This document shows positions 37,301 through 45,734 of a stretch of 64,000 bases of DNA, one piece after another. Position numbers and translations under genes: made by a program. Within the stretch, counting starts at the first letter, position 1, and every line of letters starts with the position of its first letter. The DNA is taken from the NCBI RefSeq assembly GCF_002086155.1, contig NZ_MVHE01000001.1, positions 248,001-312,000 on the forward strand. The letters are read 5' to 3'. Origin of the DNA: Mycobacterium angelicum (GTDB lineage Bacteria > Actinomycetota > Actinomycetes > Mycobacteriales > Mycobacteriaceae). The notes under the pieces were generated by a model. The model was given only the letters and a program-made list of their open reading frames with translations, did not search any database and had not been told where the DNA came from.

Positions 37301-40116
37301 ACCAGATGCGGCAATGGCGCGACGCCGCCGTGCAGCGCATCAGATCCCTGGGTGGCCGGCGCCTCCTGGAAGTCGGTGTCGGATCCGGACTGCTGCTGAG
37401 CCAACTGGCCCCGCATTACGACCAGTACTGGGCCACCGACTTCTCGACCCCCACCATCGACGCGCTTCGCCATGCCGTGGCCGCCCAACCCTGGGCCGAC
37501 CGGGTCCGCCTGCAAGCCCAAGCCGCAGACGTCACCGACGGACTCCCTACCGGGCACTTCGATGTCGTCGTCCTAAACTCCGTCGTCCAATACTTCCCCA
37601 GCGCGGCCTACCTGCTCGACGTTCTGCGCGCGGCGTTGCAACTGCTGGCTCCCGGCGGGGCGCTGTTCATTGGCGACATCCGCAACCTGACCCTGCTATC
37701 CGCGTTCACCACCGCCGTCGCGTGCGCTAACGCCACCGACGCCGACCCCGCCGCGGCGATCCGCGAACAAGTGCGTCGCGACCTGCTCACCGAACACGAA
37801 CTGCTGTTGGCACCCGAATTCTTCACCACACTCACCGGTCACCTCCCCGACATCGGGCCCGTCGATATCCAGCTCAAAGAGATGGAATCGGTCAACGAAC
37901 TCAGCAACTACCGATACGACGTGGTCCTGCGCAGAACCCCAGCGGCGGCGCGCTCCGTTGCGCAGGTACCCACTCAGCCGTGGCAGCAGTGGGGCAATCT
38001 CGACGCGCTGCGCGACTATTTGGACACCCAGCGCCCCGACGAGTTACGCGTCACCGCAATTCCGCACGCCGGCATTGTTGCCGAGCTGGCCATCGCCGAC
38101 GCACTGCAGCGCGCCGCAGACCACACCCCGCTGGGCCGGCTGAACACCCAACCGCCTCCCAACGCCGTTTCGCCCGCCAGCTGCCGCCGACTCGGCCGGC
38201 AACTCGGATACGCCACCGCGGTCACCTACTCACCTACCCCTGGTCTCATCGATGTCATCTACATGCGCGCCGAGGCTTCCGTGCTCACCGACGTCTACCT
38301 GCCGGCCGACCCAGCCGGACCGCTGACCGACTATGTCAACGACCCCGGCACCGCCGACCTGGCCAATCAATTGCGCGAATACAGCATGACCCGACTGCCT
38401 GACTACATGGTTCCGGCCAAGATCATGCTCATCGATTCCGTGCCATTGACTGTCAATGGCAAACTCGACCGGCACGCCCTTCCAACCCCTGAATACTTCA
38501 GTACGACCGCGTATCAAGCCCCACGCACCCGCGATGAACACACCCTGACCGAGCTCTTCAGCGAGATACTCGGCACCGCGCGAATCGGCATCAATGACAA
38601 CTTCTTCGACCTCGGTGGCCACTCGCTGTCGGCGACCCGGCTCGTCGTGCGCATCCGCACCGAACTCAATGCCGAAGTCCCCATCCGGGTCATCTTCGAA
38701 TCCCCCACCCCAGCCGCACTGGCCGAATGGATCACGACCCAACCCACTTACGCAGCAACCGAACTCGTCACCCGCCCCCGCCCTGCGCAGATACCTGCCT
38801 CTTACGCACAGCGACGAATGTGGGACATGCACCATCTGGCCCCGGAGATGCCGGTGTTCCATATGCCATTGGCCCTGCGGTTGGGCGGCAAGCTGGATGT
38901 CGAAGCCCTGGCCCATGCCCTGACGGACGTGCTGAACCGGCATGAGCCGCTACGCACCGTATTCGCCGACGCCGACGGCGACCTACGACAAGTCGTCCTG
39001 AGAGCTGCGGGTGCGGACATCGGCTGGCAGATCGTTGACGCCACAGGCTGGTCCGCCGAGCGACTGCACGAATCGCTCACCGCGGCCGCCAGCGTAACCT
39101 TCGACTTGTCTACCCAGATCCCGTTGCGCACCAAGCTGTTTCGTGTGAACGACGAGGAACACATATTGGCCATCACTATGCACCACATCGCGGCCGACGG
39201 CTGGTCGCTCGCGCCGCTGGCCTTCGATCTGAACACCGCCTACCGCAGCCGACGCGCCGGAGGTGCGCCGAGCTGGGCCGCGCTGCCGGTCCAGTACGCC
39301 GACTACGCGGTATGGCAACGCGAGTACTTGGGTGATCCAGACGATCCCCAGAGCAGGGTCGGGACGCAACTGCGGTATTGGGAAAGGACGCTCGCCGGTC
39401 TCCCCGACCGGCTGCGGCTGCCCACCGATCGGCCCTACCCGGCTGTCGCCGACTACCGCGGCGACACCGTCGCCGTGCACTGGTCCGCGGAGCTGCACGC
39501 CCAGATCGCGCGGACGGCACGCGGGCATCGGGCAACCGGATTCATGGTTGTCCATGCGGCCCTAGCCACCGTCTTGTCGGAAGTCAGTGGTAGCAGCGAC
39601 ATTCCGATCGGAATCAACGTCGCCGGGCGGGGCCACCCGCTATTGGACGATTTAGTGGGTAACTTCTCCAACAGCATGGTCCTGCGCACGGACCTAGGTG
39701 ATGGAGCTACATTTTCGCAACTGCTGGCTCAGGTGCGGACCCGGACTCTGGCGGCGTTCGATCACCAAGACGTCCCGTTCGGAGTGCTCCTCGACCGGCT
39801 CAACCCCACGCAATCGCGCAGCCACACTCCGCTGCGGCAGGTGATGCTGGTCTGGCATAACACCGAGACCGTCAAATGGGCGTTGGAAGATTTGGATGTA
39901 ACTGAAGCACCGCTACACACCCATGTCGGACGGATGGATCTGGTGCTGTCTCTCAACGAAAATTTCGGCGCCACGGGCGTGCCGGACGGCATCACCGGCG
40001 TCGTGGAATATCGCACCGACGTCTACGACGCCACCACCATCGAAACCTGGATGACCAGGCTAGAAACGCTGTTAGCTACAGAAACGGCCCGGCGGGGATC
40101 CCACTTCAGCGGGTAG
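31384..40116 (+). CDS. two-module nonribosomal peptide synthetase, A(MT)-PCP-C-A(MT)-PCP-C
   Basis: The 2,910-residue synthetase starts directly with an adenylation domain ([11 protein letters not shown] near residue 174, [20 protein letters not shown] near 417). A SAM methyltransferase is inserted before the last adenylation motif ([12 protein letters not shown] near 539; [10 protein letters not shown] near 902). A carrier domain follows (GGHSLSATR, Ser near 959), then condensation (HHIAADG near 1144). Module 2 repeats this: [11 protein letters not shown] near 1626, KIRGYRIEP near 1872, [12 protein letters not shown] near 1994, GGHSLSATR near 2411, HHIAADGWS near 2600. All core motifs look intact. 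There is no starter condensation and no thioesterase or reductase domain. Inserted methyltransferases of this kind usually N-methylate the bound amino acid, so an N-methylated dipeptide-like product is inferred. The modules are close copies. The GTG at 31384 is one of three start candidates (ATG 31405, 31411). No MbtH or phosphopantetheinyl transferase is nearby. Confidence 0.93.
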   Translation: MSTAEPAMSMTRPRLETAPGEREPAPPPLPELFAAQVARTPDAAALTCDGITLSYRELDAAADRHAHALADRGIGRGDVVALLSKRCADAVIAIVAILKAGAAYLPIDPALPDARIGFMLDDAAPAAALTIGGLGGRLAGHAVAVIDVADAATIADGSHALTPPRADDIAYFIYTSGTTGTPKGVAISHHNVTQLMAAPALFTRTAGQTWSQCHSYGFDFSVWEIWGALLHGGRLLVVPEHITRSATDLHRLLVAEQVDVVSQTPSAAALLATEGLASVTLVVGGEACPAEVVDRWAPGRVMINAYGPSETMLCVAASAPLRPGSGTPPIGSPVPGAALFVLDAELRPVPTGVAGELYVAGAGVGYGYLRRAGLTAAGFVACPFGAPGRRMYRTGDVVRWDADGQLQFVGRADEQVKIRGYRIEPAEIEAVLTTHPEVAQAVVVAHTRAADTQLVAYVVPDHQPDRTRHTDDEAHRVQQWQGIYDQLYSGALQSSAPTEFGEDFGGWNSSHTGEPIPLGQMRQWRQTAVQRIMALSGQRLLEIGVGSGLLLAHVAPHCAEYWATDFSAPTIKKLRHAVATQPWGPRVRLLTQPADSTDGLPRQHFDVVVLNSVIQYFPSGAYLLDVLTTAMKLLAPAGALFIGDVRNLALLSAMTTAIACTDSQDAPTATLRERVRRDILSQPELLAAPEFFTALPGRIADIAAVDIQLKDMESSNELSNYRYDVVLRKAPIATNSVALVPEYPWRQWNDLAAVGRHIRTNQPGALRITGIPHAGIWSDVAAAQAVQHAPGDTPANQLRPPVPADAVSPHQCHHLGRELGYTTAVTYSATPGHIDVVYTRDGAGALTDVYLPAGPLGVLTDYINHPVTAELTTQLRQHAATRLPEYMLPRAIMLIESLPLTVNGKLDRRALPVPQYLSSSAYQAPRNPCEHKLAQLFSEILGIARIGINDSFFDLGGHSLSATRLIMRIRTELDAEVPIRVIFETPTPAALADWITAQPAQPAQIPLTPRPRPPRIPLSYAQSRLWFIYKYEGPSATYNVALAARLIGRLNSAALVAAIGDVVARHESLRTVFAEAEGVAWQQILSAEAVRVPVAVQKVSDGSEAAAAVASAAQYHFNLNTEIPIRADLLQICDTEHVLVLVVHHIAADGASFVPLARDLSVAYTARCAHRPPDWSPLAIQYADYTLWQHEILGGDDDPDSVMSAQVAYWRGELAGAPEQIMLASDRPRPARQSFRGGVVSFRIDSRLREQIQQLAHDRGATMSMVLQAALAVLLRKLGAGDDVTIGGPIAGRTDQALADLIGFFVNSWVLRFNVSGNRGFTELLEHVREKALAAYENQDAPFERLVELINPRRSTAYHPLFQVAFALQNNPLPEVELPGLDIEFLPAPTGTAKFDLFINLMDPPTGSRHPQPLPGTIEYATDLFDRATVKRFADYFLRVLRDITDNPHRQIDLIDVLNEAEREQMLTRSNTDLIAVPKTTVPELFTAQVARTPDAPALTCDGVTLSYRELEIATDRLAHTLAGRGIGRGEVVALLFGRCADAVIAILAVLKTGAAYLPIDPALPDARIAFMVADAAPVLALTTAGLAPRLAAYHVPVVDISARGTESDGAAPNGRPPRAEDIAYLIYTSGTTGTPKGVAISHHNITQLLTAPGLFTPSSGQTATQCHSYGFDISVWEVWGALLHGARLVVVPEQITRAPAELHRLLIAERVDVMIQTPSAAAVLDPQGLDSVTLVVGGEACPAKVMDRWAGGRVMINQYGPSETTMYVASTPLRPGPGAAPIGSPVPGAALFVLDAGLRVVPVGVPGELYVAGTGVGYGYLGRAGLTAARFVACPFGAAGLSGKRMYRTGDVVRWTTAGQLQFVGRADEQVKIRGYRIEPAEIEAVLRRHPQVTQAVVVVHTSAADPQLVAYVVRDRQATLTRTPEQESGLVRQWQGVYDRLYSGQLHAGPTGVDDFSGWNSSCTGKAIPLDQMRQWRDAAVQRIRSLGGRRLLEVGVGSGLLLSQLAPHYDQYWATDFSTPTIDALRHAVAAQPWADRVRLQAQAADVTDGLPTGHFDVVVLNSVVQYFPSAAYLLDVLRAALQLLAPGGALFIGDIRNLTLLSAFTTAVACANATDADPAAAIREQVRRDLLTEHELLLAPEFFTTLTGHLPDIGPVDIQLKEMESVNELSNYRYDVVLRRTPAAARSVAQVPTQPWQQWGNLDALRDYLDTQRPDELRVTAIPHAGIVAELAIADALQRAADHTPLGRLNTQPPPNAVSPASCRRLGRQLGYATAVTYSPTPGLIDVIYMRAEASVLTDVYLPADPAGPLTDYVNDPGTADLANQLREYSMTRLPDYMVPAKIMLIDSVPLTVNGKLDRHALPTPEYFSTTAYQAPRTRDEHTLTELFSEILGTARIGINDNFFDLGGHSLSATRLVVRIRTELNAEVPIRVIFESPTPAALAEWITTQPTYAATELVTRPRPAQIPASYAQRRMWDMHHLAPEMPVFHMPLALRLGGKLDVEALAHALTDVLNRHEPLRTVFADADGDLRQVVLRAAGADIGWQIVDATGWSAERLHESLTAAASVTFDLSTQIPLRTKLFRVNDEEHILAITMHHIAADGWSLAPLAFDLNTAYRSRRAGGAPSWAALPVQYADYAVWQREYLGDPDDPQSRVGTQLRYWERTLAGLPDRLRLPTDRPYPAVADYRGDTVAVHWSAELHAQIARTARGHRATGFMVVHAALATVLSEVSGSSDIPIGINVAGRGHPLLDDLVGNFSNSMVLRTDLGDGATFSQLLAQVRTRTLAAFDHQDVPFGVLLDRLNPTQSRSHTPLRQVMLVWHNTETVKWALEDLDVTEAPLHTHVGRMDLVLSLNENFGATGVPDGITGVVEYRTDVYDATTIETWMTRLETLLATETARRGSHFSG

Positions 40117-40135
40117 TGCAAGCCTCGCCGGGCCG
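40085..40135 (+). terminator. stem spanning the synthetase stop codon
   Basis: CGGCCCGGCG at 40085-40094 pairs perfectly with CGCCGGGCCG at 40126-40135; the TAG stop (40114-40116) lies in the 31-base loop. CTCTTTC follows the stem. It could act as terminator for the synthetase and, read the other way, for small gene 2. Confidence 0.45.
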
Positions 40136-40146
40136 CTCTTTCGAAG

Positions 40147-40227
40147 TCAGGCGTCGATGTTGGCGACTGACAACGAGACCTGCGCAATGCAGAGTTCTTC
40201 CTCGGCGAACAGCAGTTCGTGCGACAT
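40147..40227 (-). CDS. small MSHE-motif gene 2, 26 residues
   Basis: On the minus strand an ATG at 40225-40227 opens a 26-residue frame starting [16 protein letters not shown] and ending in TGA at 40147-40149. GGAGGGGGG stands seven bases before the ATG, a very strong ribosome site. It is homologous to small gene 1 on the other side of the synthetase in both the first 15 residues and the 120-base upstream region. It has one Cys and an acidic middle (EEE). It points towards the synthetase 3' end and is divergent from sseA. I recognise no known peptide family. A precursor, leader or regulatory peptide are all possible. Confidence 0.6.
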   Translation of the reverse strand: MSHELLFAEEELCIAQVSLSVANIDA

Positions 40228-40350
40228 GATTCACCCCCCTCCCAGCCGCTGCGGTGGTGCGGAATAAATGCAACTATTCCGTTGCGCGGCAGCCTGATCT
40301 ATCCCCCTAACAGCCCCTGGCGAGAGGACCCCCGGTCCCCCGATCGGGGG
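40180..40350 (-). repeat. diverged direct repeat, copy 2 (small-gene promoter and first codons)
   Basis: This 171-base counterpart of 31078-31250 covers the first 16 codons of small gene 2 and its upstream region. Inside it, GGAATA-N8-TATTCC at 40261-40280 forms a perfect 6-bp hairpin that copy 1 keeps only in part. The similarity of spacing (171 versus 173 bases) argues for duplication of a promoter-gene unit rather than chance. Confidence 0.65.
40337..40350. promoter_or_regulatory. CCCCC-GATC-GGGGG palindrome, copy 2
   Basis: CCCCCGATCGGGGG is a perfect 14-bp palindrome, followed by ACGAAGCCG. It lies about 117 bases upstream of small gene 2 and 40 bases upstream of sseA, so a bound protein could affect both divergent genes. 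Confidence 0.55.
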
Positions 40351-40389
40351 ACGAAGCCGGCGTCGGCCCCGGTGGGTAGGCTTTGTGAC

Positions 40390-41283
40390 GTGCCGCTTCC
40401 CGCAGACCCAAGCCCAACCCTGTCGGCCTACGCCCATCCCGAACGACTGGTAACCGCCGACTGGCTGTCGGCCAACCTGGGCGCGCCCGGGCTGGCGATC
40501 GTCGAATCCGACGAAGACGTCCTGCTTTACGACGTCGGGCACATTCCCGGTGCGGTCAGAATCGACTGGCACACCGACCTCAACGACCCGCGGGTGCGCG
40601 ACTACATCACCGGCGAACAGTTCGCCGAACTGATGGACCGCAAGGGCATCGCCCGTGACGACACCGTGGTGATCTACGGCGACAAGAGCAACTGGTGGGC
40701 CGCCTACGCGCTGTGGGTGTTCACCCTGTTCGGTCACCCCGACGTGCGGCTGCTCAACGGCGGGCGCGACCTCTGGCTCGCCGAACGCCGGGACACCACC
40801 CTGGAAGTGCCGACCAAGACGTCGACCGGCTATCCCATCGTCGCGCGCAACGACGCCCCGATCCGCGCCTACAAGGACGACGTCCTGGACATCCTGGGCA
40901 GCCAGCCACTGATCGACGTGCGTTCTCCCGACGAATACACCGGCAAGCGCACCCACATGCCCGACTACCCCGAGGAAGGGGCGCTGCGCGCCGGCCACAT
41001 CCCCACCGCCCGCTCGATCCCGTGGGGAAAGGCAGCCGACGAGAGCGGCCGGTTCCGCAGCCGCGAGGAGTTGGAAGAGCTCTATGGCTTCTTAGAGCCC
41101 GACGACCGGACCGTCGTGTACTGCCGCATCGGCGAAAGGTCCAGCCACACCTGGTTCGTGCTCACCCATCTGCTGGGCAAGCCGGGCGTGCGGAATTACG
41201 ACGGCTCCTGGACGGAGTGGGGAAACACCGTGCGGGTGCCGATCGTCGCCGGCCCTGAGCCAGGAGAAGTACCAGGACGATGA
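40390..41283 (+). CDS. sseA: SseA, thiosulfate/3-mercaptopyruvate-type sulfurtransferase
   Basis: This 297-residue protein has two rhodanese domains. The N-terminal one is inactive-like ([30 protein letters not shown]). The C-terminal one has the active Cys loop [17 protein letters not shown]. It moves sulfur from thiosulfate or mercaptopyruvate to acceptors. The GTG at 40390 gives [25 protein letters not shown], the N-terminus known from M. tuberculosis; in-frame upstream residues have no similarity. The SufE-like gene follows after four bases, suggesting joint sulfur handling. Confidence 0.93.
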   Translation: MPLPADPSPTLSAYAHPERLVTADWLSANLGAPGLAIVESDEDVLLYDVGHIPGAVRIDWHTDLNDPRVRDYITGEQFAELMDRKGIARDDTVVIYGDKSNWWAAYALWVFTLFGHPDVRLLNGGRDLWLAERRDTTLEVPTKTSTGYPIVARNDAPIRAYKDDVLDILGSQPLIDVRSPDEYTGKRTHMPDYPEEGALRAGHIPTARSIPWGKAADESGRFRSREELEELYGFLEPDDRTVVYCRIGERSSHTWFVLTHLLGKPGVRNYDGSWTEWGNTVRVPIVAGPEPGEVPGR

Positions 41284-41287
41284 CCAA

Positions 41288-41707
41288 ATGAGCATGCCTG
41301 CTCCGCTGGCCGAGGTCGTGTCCGACTTCGCCGAAGTCCAGGGCCAGGACAAGCTCCAGCTGCTGCTGGAGTTCGCCAACGAACTTCCAGCGCTGCCCGC
41401 CGAACTCGAAGAGGCGGCCATGGAGCCGGTCCCCGAGTGCCAGTCCCCGCTGTTCCTGCACGTCGACGCCCACGATCCCAACCACGTGCGGCTGTATTTC
41501 AGCGCGCCCGCCGAGGCGCCGACCACCCGTGGGTTCGCCTCGATCCTGGCTGCCGGGCTGGATGAGCAGCCCGCCGCCGAGATCCTGGCGGTGCCCGAGG
41601 ACTTCTACACCGAACTCGGACTGGCAGCTCTGATCAGCCCGCTTCGGCTGCGGGGAATGTCGGCGATGCTGGCGCGGATCAAGCGTCGGCTGCGCGAGGC
41701 GGCGTGA
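41288..41707 (+). CDS. SufE-like sulfur acceptor protein (Rv3284-like)
   Basis: The 139-residue SufE-family protein has the acceptor Cys in [15 protein letters not shown], followed by [21 protein letters not shown], typical of the SufE/NifU-like fold. It would take persulfide sulfur from a donor enzyme; the adjacent sulfurtransferase SseA is the likely partner. That pairing is inferred from operon position. It is followed by a 126-base gap before accA3. Confidence 0.9.
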   Translation: MSMPAPLAEVVSDFAEVQGQDKLQLLLEFANELPALPAELEEAAMEPVPECQSPLFLHVDAHDPNHVRLYFSAPAEAPTTRGFASILAAGLDEQPAAEILAVPEDFYTELGLAALISPLRLRGMSAMLARIKRRLREAA

Positions 41708-41833
41708 ATTGAGGAACCGAGTGACCGGGCCGACGGCGCGGCGCTTAAACTTCCCCCGACAAGACTTGTAAGAAATTCTCTTAGAGACGCAAATCTCTGA
41801 CAGACGAAGACGTCCAGTCCTACAGGAGGCGCA

Positions 41834-43630
41834 GTGGCCAGTCACGCCAGCTCAAGGATCTCCAAAGTTCTCGTCGCCAACCGCGGCGAGATCGCGGTTC
41901 GGGTGATCCGTGCTGCCCGCGACGCCGGCCTGGCCAGCGTGGCGGTGTACGCCGAACCCGACGCCGAAGCGCCGCACGTCGCGCTGGCCGACGAGGCGTT
42001 CGCCCTGGGCGGTCAGACCTCGGCCGAGTCCTACCTGGACTTCGCCAAGCTGCTCGACGCGGCGGCTAAGTCCGGCGCCAACGCGATCCACCCGGGCTAC
42101 GGCTTCCTGTCGGAGAACGCCGACTTCGCCCAGGCCGTGCTCGACGCCGGGCTGATCTGGATCGGGCCCAGCCCGCAGTCGATCCGCGACCTCGGTGACA
42201 AGGTCACCGCTCGCCACATCGCCGCCCGCGCACAGGCTCCGCTGGTGCCCGGCACTCCCGACCCGGTCAAGGACGCCGACGAGGTGGTGGCGTTCGCCAA
42301 AGAGTACGGAGTGCCGATCGCGATCAAGGCCGCCTTCGGCGGCGGCGGCCGCGGCATGAAGGTGGCGCGCACCATCGAGGAGATTCCGGAGCTGTTCGAG
42401 TCGGCCACCCGTGAGGCCGTCGCGGCGTTCGGCCGCGGCGAATGCTTCGTGGAGCGCTACCTGGACAAGCCGCGCCACGTCGAAGCCCAGGTGATCGCCG
42501 ACACCCACGGCAACGTCGTCGTGGCCGGCACCCGGGACTGCTCGCTGCAGCGCCGGTTCCAGAAGCTCGTCGAAGAGGCGCCGGCGCCGTTCTTGACCGA
42601 CGCGCAGCGCAAAGAGATCCACGAATCCGCCAAGCGGATCTGCAAAGAAGCTCACTACTACGGCGCCGGCACCGTCGAATACCTGGTCGGCCAGGACGGC
42701 CTGATCTCGTTCCTCGAGGTCAACACCCGGCTGCAGGTCGAGCACCCGGTCACCGAGGAAACCGCCGGCATCGACCTGGTGCTGCAGCAGTTCAAGATCG
42801 CCAACGGCGAGAAGCTCGACATCACCGAAGACCCCACCCCGCGCGGGCACGCGATCGAATTCCGGATCAACGGCGAGGACGCCGGCCGCGGCTTCCTGCC
42901 CGCCCCCGGCCCGGTGACCCGCTACGACACCCCCAGCGGACCCGGCGTGCGGCTGGATTCGGGTGTGGTGGCCGGCTCGGTGATCGGCGGCCAGTTCGAC
43001 TCGATGCTGGCCAAGCTCATCGTCTACGGCGCCGACCGCACCGAGGCGCTGGCACGAGCGCGGCGCGCGCTGGACGAATTCCATGTCGAGGGGCTGGCCA
43101 CCGTCATCCCGTTCCACCGCGCTGTCGTCTCCGACCCCGCGTTCATCGGCGACGAGAATGGCTTCACCGTGCACACCCGCTGGATCGAGACCGAGTGGGA
43201 CAACACCATCGAGCCGTTCACCGGCGGTCAGCCTCTCGATGAGGAAGACGCACGGCCGCGCCAGAAGGTTGTCGTCGAGATCGACGGCCGCCGGGTCGAG
43301 GTTTCACTGCCCGCCGATCTGGCGCTGTCCAACGGCTCGGCAGCCGAGGCGTCCGGCGTCGTTCGGCGCAAGCCCAAGCCACGCAAGCGCGGCGCCCACA
43401 CCGGCGCGGCGGCGTCGGGCGACGCGGTGACCGCTCCGATGCAGGGCACCGTGGTCAAGGTCGCGGTCGAAGAAGGACAGGAGGTCGCCGCCGGCGACCT
43501 GGTGGTGGTCCTCGAGGCGATGAAGATGGAGAACCCCGTCACCGCGCACAAGGACGGCACCATCACCGGTTTGGCGGTCGAGGCCGGCGCGGCTATCACG
43601 CAGGGAACCGTGCTCGCCGAAATCAAGTAG
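41834..43630 (+). CDS. accA3: AccA3, biotin carboxylase/carrier alpha subunit
   Basis: The 598-residue alpha subunit has biotin carboxylase domains ([23 protein letters not shown] loop [28 protein letters not shown]) and a C-terminal biotinyl carrier domain with the biotinylated Lys in EAMKMEN, about 35 residues from the end. AccA3 serves several carboxylases, including the one with AccD5. The GTG start is preceded by ACAGGAGGCGCA. The gap upstream (41708-41833) holds its promoter region with an AT-rich patch around 41770; no motif is certain. Confidence 0.96.
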   Translation: MASHASSRISKVLVANRGEIAVRVIRAARDAGLASVAVYAEPDAEAPHVALADEAFALGGQTSAESYLDFAKLLDAAAKSGANAIHPGYGFLSENADFAQAVLDAGLIWIGPSPQSIRDLGDKVTARHIAARAQAPLVPGTPDPVKDADEVVAFAKEYGVPIAIKAAFGGGGRGMKVARTIEEIPELFESATREAVAAFGRGECFVERYLDKPRHVEAQVIADTHGNVVVAGTRDCSLQRRFQKLVEEAPAPFLTDAQRKEIHESAKRICKEAHYYGAGTVEYLVGQDGLISFLEVNTRLQVEHPVTEETAGIDLVLQQFKIANGEKLDITEDPTPRGHAIEFRINGEDAGRGFLPAPGPVTRYDTPSGPGVRLDSGVVAGSVIGGQFDSMLAKLIVYGADRTEALARARRALDEFHVEGLATVIPFHRAVVSDPAFIGDENGFTVHTRWIETEWDNTIEPFTGGQPLDEEDARPRQKVVVEIDGRRVEVSLPADLALSNGSAAEASGVVRRKPKPRKRGAHTGAAASGDAVTAPMQGTVVKVAVEEGQEVAAGDLVVVLEAMKMENPVTAHKDGTITGLAVEAGAAITQGTVLAEIK

Positions 43631-43644
43631 CTCTCACCTGCCAC

Positions 43645-43670
43645 GTTGTCGACCCGGTAGGCCTTGGGTA
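43645..43670 (+). promoter_or_regulatory. candidate SigF-type promoter for the STAS gene
   Basis: GTTGT, 16 bases, then GGGTA resembles the SigF consensus GTTT/GGTTT-N16-GGGTA. It lies about 130 bases before the STAS gene. The -10 is perfect; the -35 is partial. Confidence 0.35.
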
Positions 43671-43802
43671 GGGTTCGAACCAGGTTGAGTTCACAGCCGC
43701 CCGGAATGGCGTCCCATGGGACCGCACGGGGAGGCGAAATCCCTGGACTGAGCGATTCGCCGTGCACAGACGCGATTCACAGCACGACTGACGGAGTCAA
43801 CA

Positions 43803-44183
43803 ATGCTTGTGACCCAATCCCGGCAAGAGACCCGCATGGCCGACTTCACCGCGCAGCGGAGTTCATCGGTTGCCGCGGTGAGCGCGCACGGTGAGCTCGA
43901 CGCCGCCAATGCCGATGAGCTCGCCGAGTACGTGCAGCGCTGCATCACCGACCGCGAATGGCTGACACTGGACCTACGTGGCCTGGAATTCATTGGTACT
44001 GCGGGCTTTTCGGCACTACACCGGATCAATGTGGTGTGTTCGGCCCTGGGCACGCACTGGGCGATGATCCCGAGCGAGGCAGTGTCGCGGCTACTGCGGA
44101 TCTGCGACCCCGACGGCATTCTGCCGGTCATGGAGGCCACCGTAGGCAGTCAAGCCGAGCGGCTACTCCAGCTGGTCACGTAG
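43803..44183 (+). CDS. STAS-domain anti-anti-sigma factor
   Basis: The 126-residue STAS protein has ELDAANADELAEYVQR and LTLDLRGLEFIGTAGFSALHRIN. The Thr in IGTAGFSAL is where family members carry the phosphorylated Ser/Thr. Such proteins, when unphosphorylated, bind anti-sigma kinases of the RsbW type and free the sigma factor. The ATG at 43803 has ACGGAG upstream. It lies tail to tail with sigF and overlaps it by 21 bases. I do not place it next to sigF in M. tuberculosis. RsbW as its partner is inferred from location. Confidence 0.88.
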   Translation: MLVTQSRQETRMADFTAQRSSSVAAVSAHGELDAANADELAEYVQRCITDREWLTLDLRGLEFIGTAGFSALHRINVVCSALGTHWAMIPSEAVSRLLRICDPDGILPVMEATVGSQAERLLQLVT

Positions 44184-44954
44184 CCGGGTCAGCGATTTGG
44201 CCAGCAGGCGCGATACGTGCATCTGTGAGATTCCGACGCGCTCGGCGATCTGCGTTTGGGTCATCGACTCGAAGAACCTGAGAATCAACACCGTTCGTTC
44301 GCGCTCCGGCAGCGCCTCGAGCAACGGGCGCAGCGCCTCGCGATTCTCGATCCGGTCCAAACCGGTGTCGACATCGCCGAGCGTGTCCGCGATGGCGCGG
44401 GCATCGTCCTCCTCACCGCCACCCCCGCTGTCGATCGACAGCGTGTTATAGGAGCTTCCGGCCACCAGGCCTTCGACCACCTCTTCGCGGTCCATACCGA
44501 GTTCGGCGGCGAGTTCGGTGGCGGTGGGTGCCCGGCCCAGCCGTTGGGAGAGGTCGGCGGTGGCGCTGCCCAGCCGCAGATGCAACTCCTTGAGGCGCCG
44601 GGGCACCTTGACCGACCAGCTGTTGTCGCGGAAGTGCCGACGGACCTCGCCCATGATGGTCGGCACCGCGAAGGAGACGAAATCCGAACCCGCCTCGACG
44701 TTGAAGCGGACGACGGCGTTGACCAAGCCGACGCGCGCGACCTGTATCAGGTCGTCGCGAGGTTCGCCGCGGCCTTCGAAACGCCGCGCGATGTGATCGG
44801 CCAACGGCAGGCACCGTTCCACGATCTTGTCCCGGTGGCGCTGGAATTCCGGTGAGTCTTCGGCAAAGTCCGCCAGCTCACGGAACATATCTGGAACATC
44901 GGCGTATTCGTTGGGCCGCGACGACGACCCAGCACCGCCATGACGCTCTGTCAC
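44163..44954 (-). CDS. sigF: SigF, stress-response sigma factor
   Basis: The 263-residue group 3 sigma factor has region 2 (LPLADHIARRFEGRGEPRDDLIQVARVGLVNAV, FVSFAVPTIMGEVRRHFRD), region 3 (LSQRLGRAPTATELAAELGM) and region 4 (LPERERTVLILRFFESMTQTQIAERVGISQMHVSRLLAKSL). It controls stationary-phase, stress and envelope genes in mycobacteria and is held by RsbW. The GTG start overlaps the rsbW stop by four bases. Confidence 0.96.
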   Translation of the reverse strand: MTERHGGAGSSSRPNEYADVPDMFRELADFAEDSPEFQRHRDKIVERCLPLADHIARRFEGRGEPRDDLIQVARVGLVNAVVRFNVEAGSDFVSFAVPTIMGEVRRHFRDNSWSVKVPRRLKELHLRLGSATADLSQRLGRAPTATELAAELGMDREEVVEGLVAGSSYNTLSIDSGGGGEEDDARAIADTLGDVDTGLDRIENREALRPLLEALPERERTVLILRFFESMTQTQIAERVGISQMHVSRLLAKSLTRLRDQLE

Positions 44955-45388
44955 CTGCTAGAGGCCGCCCGTCGGGCTGTCAGGGTGATCCCGAAGACAC
45001 TTCCGCTCGCATCTGGCTGGCGGCCGTCATGGAAGGTCTGCACGTCGTCAGCCAGCGACGTCAGGACATGCCAACTGAAGCTGCCCGGGGCTACCACGTC
45101 GTGCGTGTCGCACGACGCGGACGCTTCCACAACGAGTTCCTCTTCCCGGGGATCAACCACCAGGCTGAGTACGGCGTCCGGCGTGGCCGAGCGGATCAGC
45201 CTGGTGCACACCTCGTCCACCGCCAATCTGAGATCGGCCACGGCGTCGAAATCCAGGTCCTCAAAGGTGCCGATGGCACCGACCAGGGTTCGCAGCATCG
45301 CGAGGTTCTCCAAGCGTGCAGCAACATTCAACTCGACGGCGCGCGGGCCCCGTTGGCGCCCGTGGGTGAGCTGATCCGCATCGGTCAT
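44951..45388 (-). CDS. rsbW: RsbW (UsfX), anti-SigF factor
   Basis: The 145-residue protein is an HATPase-fold anti-sigma factor of the RsbW/SpoIIAB type: LENLAMLRTLVGAIGTFEDLDFDAVADLRLAVDEVCTRLIRSA has the N-box region, and FSWHVLTSLADDVQTF follows. It sequesters SigF. The ATG at 45388 has GGGAGG seven bases upstream and matches the M. tuberculosis start. A SigF-like promoter at 45692-45717 could drive rsbW-sigF with a long leader. Confidence 0.95.
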   Translation of the reverse strand: MTDADQLTHGRQRGPRAVELNVAARLENLAMLRTLVGAIGTFEDLDFDAVADLRLAVDEVCTRLIRSATPDAVLSLVVDPREEELVVEASASCDTHDVVAPGSFSWHVLTSLADDVQTFHDGRQPDASGSVFGITLTARRAASSR

Positions 45389-45459
45389 GTGGCCTCCCGG
45401 CAATGTTCGACCGACCCGATTGGTGCCTTCGGGTCCGCCTTGGACCTTGGGTTCGAGCC

Positions 45460-45485
45460 GGTTGGTCATGATCGCCACCGGGTAT
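45460..45485 (+). promoter_or_regulatory. candidate SigF promoter, plus strand
   Basis: GGTTG, 15 bases, then GGGTAT. The -10 is an exact SigF-type element and the -35 has one mismatch. A start about seven bases downstream would give an almost leaderless transcript of the 49-residue membrane peptide at 45496. Confidence 0.5.
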
Positions 45486-45495
45486 TCAACCAGCT

Positions 45496-45645
45496 ATGCG
45501 CGAGGCAGACATCACCGACACCGCGCGGACGCGCAACCTCAGGCGGATAGCGGTGATCGCGGTGGTCACTCTGGTACTGCTGATCCTGATCGCAGTAGGG
45601 ATATATGTCGGTGCTTTTGTGATCCTGTCCCCCGCAATGGGGTGA
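45496..45645 (+). CDS. 49-residue single-pass membrane peptide in the sigF locus
   Basis: The frame starts MREADITDTARTRNLRRIAV and continues with a strongly hydrophobic segment (VVTLVLLILIAVGIYVG, about residues 24-40), ending SPAMG. Charges are arranged as for an N-in single-span protein: Arg-rich before the span. It lies antisense to the rsbW leader and is divergent from rsbW. The SigF-like promoter immediately upstream supports expression. No family recognised. The rest of the gap 45389-45734 holds only the promoters listed here. Confidence 0.6.
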   Translation: MREADITDTARTRNLRRIAVIAVVTLVLLILIAVGIYVGAFVILSPAMG

Positions 45646-45691
45646 CCACGTGAACGCAACACTGGCCGTACTCATCATGGTCTAAACCAGA

Positions 45692-45717
45692 TGCCCAATC
45701 GCCGCAGCGGGTAAACC
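45692..45717 (-). promoter_or_regulatory. candidate SigF promoter for rsbW-sigF
   Basis: On the minus strand GGTTT, 16 bases, then GGGCAT: a perfect SigF -35 with one mismatch in the -10. It lies downstream of usfY and about 300 bases before rsbW, the expected place for the autoregulated rsbW-sigF promoter. Confidence 0.45.
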
Positions 45718-45734
45718 CGGAATGTCCGAGCCCT

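Noticed and set aside
31384..40116. Mycobactin or other siderophore cluster
   Set aside because: There is no salicylate-activating, heterocyclisation, lysine N-hydroxylase or polyketide gene nearby, and no MbtH protein.
31078..40350. Insertion sequence or phage att sites flanking the synthetase
   Set aside because: The repeats contain gene starts and promoters, are diverged, and no transposase, integrase or tRNA is present.
45466..45678. 70-codon minus-strand frame after the rsbW promoter
   Set aside because: It is antisense to the hydrophobic 49-residue frame and has no recognisable feature; the sequence is better explained as rsbW leader.
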